Below, piece by piece: positions 61,240 through 64,000 of a stretch of DNA of 64,000 nucleotides. The notes under the pieces were generated by a model. It was given only the letters and a program-made list of their open reading frames with translations, was not told where the DNA came from and ran no database searches. The stretch covers positions 2,542,001 through 2,606,000 of the forward strand of contig OZ245718.1 in assembly GCA_965227045.1 (NCBI GenBank). The letters run 5' to 3'. Origin of the DNA: UBA10649 sp965227045 (GTDB taxonomy: Bacteria; Actinomycetota; Actinomycetes; S36-B12). The position numbers and the translations under genes were made by a program. Positions within the stretch are counted from its first letter, which is position 1. Every line of letters begins with the position of its first letter.

Positions 61240-62913
61240 TCAGTTCCCTCGTCCTTCAGCGATTGCGCGTCTACGCGCCTTGAGTCGGTGCATCACGTCG
61301 TTGGCGCCCCGGCCGAAGTAGTCGTGCAGGAGGAGGTACTCCGCGTAGAGAGCGTCGTAGGCGTCTGCGACCGCCGGGTTCGGCTGGTAGACGCCCTTGT
61401 GTGATCGGCCCATGGCCTTTGACGCCGCGAGGACGTCCGAGTACGCATCTGCTGCGACCGCAGCGTGGATGGCCGAGCCCAAGGCCGGTCCCTGCTCGGA
61501 GGCGATAGTGCTGAGCGGAAGCTTGATGACGTCCGCGTACAGCTGCATCAGGAAGGCGTTCTTGAGCAGACCGCCCGCGACGACGAGTTCGGTGACGGGG
61601 ACGCCGGACTCGTTGAAGGACTCGATGATGCGCCGCGTCCCGAATGCCGTGGATTCCAAGAGCGCGCGGTACTGGTCCTCCGGACGCGTCTGGAGAGTCA
61701 GTCCAACGATGACGCCGGACAGTTCGTGATCAACGAGGATCGACCGATTGCCACTGTGCCAGTCGAGCGCGACGAGGCCGTGTTCGCCGACCTCCTGCAC
61801 CGCGGCGAGTTCGGTGAGGTACTCATGCAGCCCGATGCCGCGCGCCTTCGCTGTCTCGACGTACTGCGCTGGCACGCACGTGTCGACGAACCAGCCGAAG
61901 ATGTCGCCGACGCCGCTCTGCCCTGCCTCGTATCCCCACAGGCCCTCGGTGATGCCCCCGTCGACGACGCCGCACATGCCCGGCACCTCGTGGAGCTCGT
62001 TGCCGTTCATGACATGGCAGGTGGAGGTGCCCATGATCGCCACCATCTGGCCGGGCTCGATTGCCTGAGCCGCCGGGGCTGTCACGTGAGCATCGACATT
62101 GCCGACGGCGACCGCGATGCCTTCGGGAAGCCCCGTCCATTGCGCTGCCTGGGCCGTCAGCGTTCCCGCTCGGTCACCGAGCCTGCCGATCGGATGATCG
62201 AGCTTGTCGCTCACGAAGGTGGCGAACTCGGGGTTGAGCCCGGCAAGGAACTGGCTCGACGGATACTGCCCGTCCTGCAGAATCCCCTTGTATCCCGCCG
62301 TGCACGCGTTGCGGACATATCGACCGGACAACTGCCAGACGATCCAGTCCGCCGCCTCGACCCAGCTGTCCATGGCGGCGTATACGTCGGGTGCCTCCTC
62401 GAGGATCTGCAGCCCTTTCGCGAACTCCCACTCCGAGGAGATCAGGCCGCCGTACCGCGCGATCCACCTCTCCTGGCGTTCGTGCGCCAGCGCATTGATC
62501 CGATCGGCCTGGGGCTGCGCGGCATGGTGCTTCCACAACTTCACGTACGCGTGCGGTTGATGCTCGAACTGCGCCAGTTCGCACAGCGGCGTGCCATCGG
62601 CCATGACCGGGACCATCGTGCACGCGGTGAAGTCGGTGGCGATCCCGACGACGTGCTCTGGATCGATGCCCGAGGCGAGAAGGGCGGCCGGGACGGCGTT
62701 CTTCAGGACGTCGACATAGTCCTGCGGAACCTGCAGCGCCCAGTCCGGGCCGAGGCGGGTCTGCCCGTCGGGCAGGACGTCGTCGAGCACCCCATGGCGG
62801 TAGTCATGAGTGGCGGTGCCCATCTCGGCTCCGTCGCTCACCCGTACCACCAATGCCCGACCGGAGAGGGTGCCGAAGTCGACGCCAATGACAAAGCGCT
62901 CGCCACGATCCAT
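61240..62913 (-). CDS. araB: Ribulokinase
   Basis: Phosphorylates L-ribulose. FGGY-family kinase of about 557 residues: FVIGVDFGTLSGRALVV at the start, VGIATDFTACTMVPV, IMGTSTCHVMN and ALDWHSGNRSILVDHELSG, with EQGPALGSAIHAAVA closing the ATP site. ATG 62913 is preferred because GAGGAGG lies just upstream; an in-frame start eight codons earlier would overlap the operator palindrome. First gene of the ara operon. Confidence 0.95.
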   Translation of the reverse strand: MDRGERFVIGVDFGTLSGRALVVRVSDGAEMGTATHDYRHGVLDDVLPDGQTRLGPDWALQVPQDYVDVLKNAVPAALLASGIDPEHVVGIATDFTACTMVPVMADGTPLCELAQFEHQPHAYVKLWKHHAAQPQADRINALAHERQERWIARYGGLISSEWEFAKGLQILEEAPDVYAAMDSWVEAADWIVWQLSGRYVRNACTAGYKGILQDGQYPSSQFLAGLNPEFATFVSDKLDHPIGRLGDRAGTLTAQAAQWTGLPEGIAVAVGNVDAHVTAPAAQAIEPGQMVAIMGTSTCHVMNGNELHEVPGMCGVVDGGITEGLWGYEAGQSGVGDIFGWFVDTCVPAQYVETAKARGIGLHEYLTELAAVQEVGEHGLVALDWHSGNRSILVDHELSGVIVGLTLQTRPEDQYRALLESTAFGTRRIIESFNESGVPVTELVVAGGLLKNAFLMQLYADVIKLPLSTIASEQGPALGSAIHAAVAADAYSDVLAASKAMGRSHKGVYQPNPAVADAYDALYAEYLLLHDYFGRGANDVMHRLKARRRAIAEGRGN

Positions 62914-62936
62914 CGTCGGCCTCCTCGGGTGCGGCA

Positions 62937-62954
62937 CATGTGAGCGCTCACATG
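62937..62954. promoter_or_regulatory. Perfect palindromic operator before araB
   Basis: CATGTGAGCGCTCACATG is a perfect 18-bp palindrome, 24 bases upstream of araB and 110 bases from the divergent LacI-type gene. Its TGTGAGCGCTCACA core resembles LacI-family operators, so it is probably the arabinose repressor site. Confidence 0.75.
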
Positions 62955-63063
62955 CGGGGCGAGCCTATTCTTATCGGTCCCCCGTGGATTCGTCTAGGGC
63001 CTAGGAAGGTGCGCCGTAGACTCCCGTTCGGCCACGAGGCCGCGCACGGAAAGGACCCGGACG

Positions 63064-64000
63064 ATGGTCACCCCGGCTGAGCGACACACCGCTCCGGTGA
63101 TGACCGACGTCGCCCGACTGGCCGGTGTCTCCCACCAGACGGTCTCGCGCGTGATCAACAACCATCCCAGCGTGCGGGAGGGCACCCGCCAGCGCGTGCA
63201 GGAGGCCATCGACCAGTTGGGCTATCGCCGCAACCTCGTCGCTCGGCAGCTCGCGACCGGTCGCGGACGAGCCCTTGGCCTCATCAGCGTTGACACCGCG
63301 CACGTCGGCCCCGCCAGCACGATCTTCGCGATCGCCGAGGCGTCGCGGCAGCGGGGCTACTTCGTCAACTTCGCGGCGCTGACCGAGATCGATGTGATGC
63401 ACATGCGAGAGGCGATCGACTACCTGAAGGACTCCTCGGTCGATGCGATCATTGTCATCGCGCCGGTTCGTGCTGCGGTTGAAGCGCTTCGGGACCTCGA
63501 CGCTGGCATCCCCGTGATTCGGATCGGCAAGTCCGCCGCGACCCTCGAGGCGGGGCTGTACGTCGACAACGTCGAGGGTGCGCGGATGGCGACTCGCCAC
63601 CTGCTCGAGTTGGGCCACCGACATGTGCACCACGTGTCCGGGCCGCCGGACTGGGTGGAGGCGGACGCACGGCTTCGCGGCTGGCGCGCCGAACTCGACT
63701 CCCGGTCGATCAATGCGCCGACCGTGGTCGCCGGGGACTGGAGCGCAGAGGCGGGCTATCGGGCCGGCCTAGAACTGGCCCAGAACCCTGACGTCACCGC
63801 GGTGTTCGCCGCCAACGATCAGATGGCCCTGGGCGTGATGCGTGGTCTGGAGGATGCCGGTCGCCGGGTGCCGCACGACGTGAGCGTCGTCGGCTTCGAC
63901 GACGTTCCCGACGCGGCCTTCTTCGGTCCGGCGCTGACGACCATCACGCAGGACTTCGCAGAGATTGGCCGGCGCAGTGTCGACGCGGTACTCGCCCTCG
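63064..64000 (+). CDS. LacI-family transcriptional regulator (partial, runs off window)
   Basis: The N-terminal LacI helix-turn-helix is clear: VMTDVARLAGVSHQTVSRVI, then NNHPSVREGTRQRVQEAIDQ and GYRRNLVARQLATG, followed by the periplasmic-binding-protein-like sensor domain (GLISVDTAHVGPASTIFAIA, VRIG-type core, VFAANDQMALGVMRGLED, VSVVGFDDVPDA). 312 codons are present and no stop is reached before the window ends, close to the family's usual 330-340. ATG 63064 with GGAAAGGA upstream. Divergent from araB with the palindrome between, so most likely the arabinose-operon repressor. Confidence 0.92.
   Translation, partial: MVTPAERHTAPVMTDVARLAGVSHQTVSRVINNHPSVREGTRQRVQEAIDQLGYRRNLVARQLATGRGRALGLISVDTAHVGPASTIFAIAEASRQRGYFVNFAALTEIDVMHMREAIDYLKDSSVDAIIVIAPVRAAVEALRDLDAGIPVIRIGKSAATLEAGLYVDNVEGARMATRHLLELGHRHVHHVSGPPDWVEADARLRGWRAELDSRSINAPTVVAGDWSAEAGYRAGLELAQNPDVTAVFAANDQMALGVMRGLEDAGRRVPHDVSVVGFDDVPDAAFFGPALTTITQDFAEIGRRSVDAVLAL

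Overview
The window is high-GC DNA from an actinobacterium. The evidence is a Glu-Asp-Phe tRNA cluster, an F420-type LLM oxidoreductase, a fused TreS-maltokinase, DUF1707 and MpaB-type proteins, many GTG starts, and GGGTA-type stress promoters like those of actinobacterial SigB/SigF. The sequence alone does not support a genus. No phage, plasmid, CRISPR array or replication origin was seen. The only mobile DNA is a small internally deleted IS481-like element beside tRNA-Lys.

Layout. 0-13.5 kb: a diguanylate cyclase, a secreted NHL-propeller/FGE-fold protein, a RibD_C reductase divergent from an ECF sigma factor with a SnoaL-like tail, a secreted 5'-nucleotidase, a decaying patch of small genes (6.8-8.1 kb), three tRNAs, a zincin, an SDR, the threonylcarbamoyl-AMP synthase, an HtrA protease and an MpaB-type protein. 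13.6-25 kb: a secreted heparinase-type lyase, ribokinase, xylulokinase plus RpiB, a lipoprotein, a HTH/ATP-grasp divergent pair, a 2OG-oxygenase-like gene behind a DosR-like palindrome, and an fdhD/formate-dehydrogenase-like pair. 25-31 kb: tRNA-Lys, the mini IS, two convergent GH39-like secreted proteins (one carrying a degenerate DUF1524/HNH-like domain), a hydrolase and a TetR regulator.

31-54 kb is the most unusual part. It is flanked by TreS-maltokinase on one side and treX-treY-treZ on the other, so two routes to trehalose border it. Between them lie CsbD, CorA, a cupin, an FAD-Rieske oxidoreductase, an F420-type oxidoreductase with a flavin reductase, a heme-oxygenase-like di-iron protein, a CDGSH protein, RidA, a zinc metalloprotease, a hemerythrin and at least six very small hydrophilic, mostly acidic proteins. 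Many of these transcription units are preceded by GNNT-N16-GGGTA(C/T), some 9-10 bases before the start codon, which implies leaderless mRNAs. I read this as a general-stress (osmotic, desiccation, redox) regulon laid out as an island. A family of about 70-residue proteins with a WRW-[IL]-D core is scattered through the window in five copies, one truncated and one frameshifted.

54-64 kb: a zinc alcohol dehydrogenase, a PBP4-type carboxypeptidase, then an arabinose cluster (araB-araD-araA-galM, followed by a DinB-family and an ABM-domain gene). A perfect 18-bp palindrome lies just upstream of araB, and a divergent LacI-type regulator runs off the end of the window.
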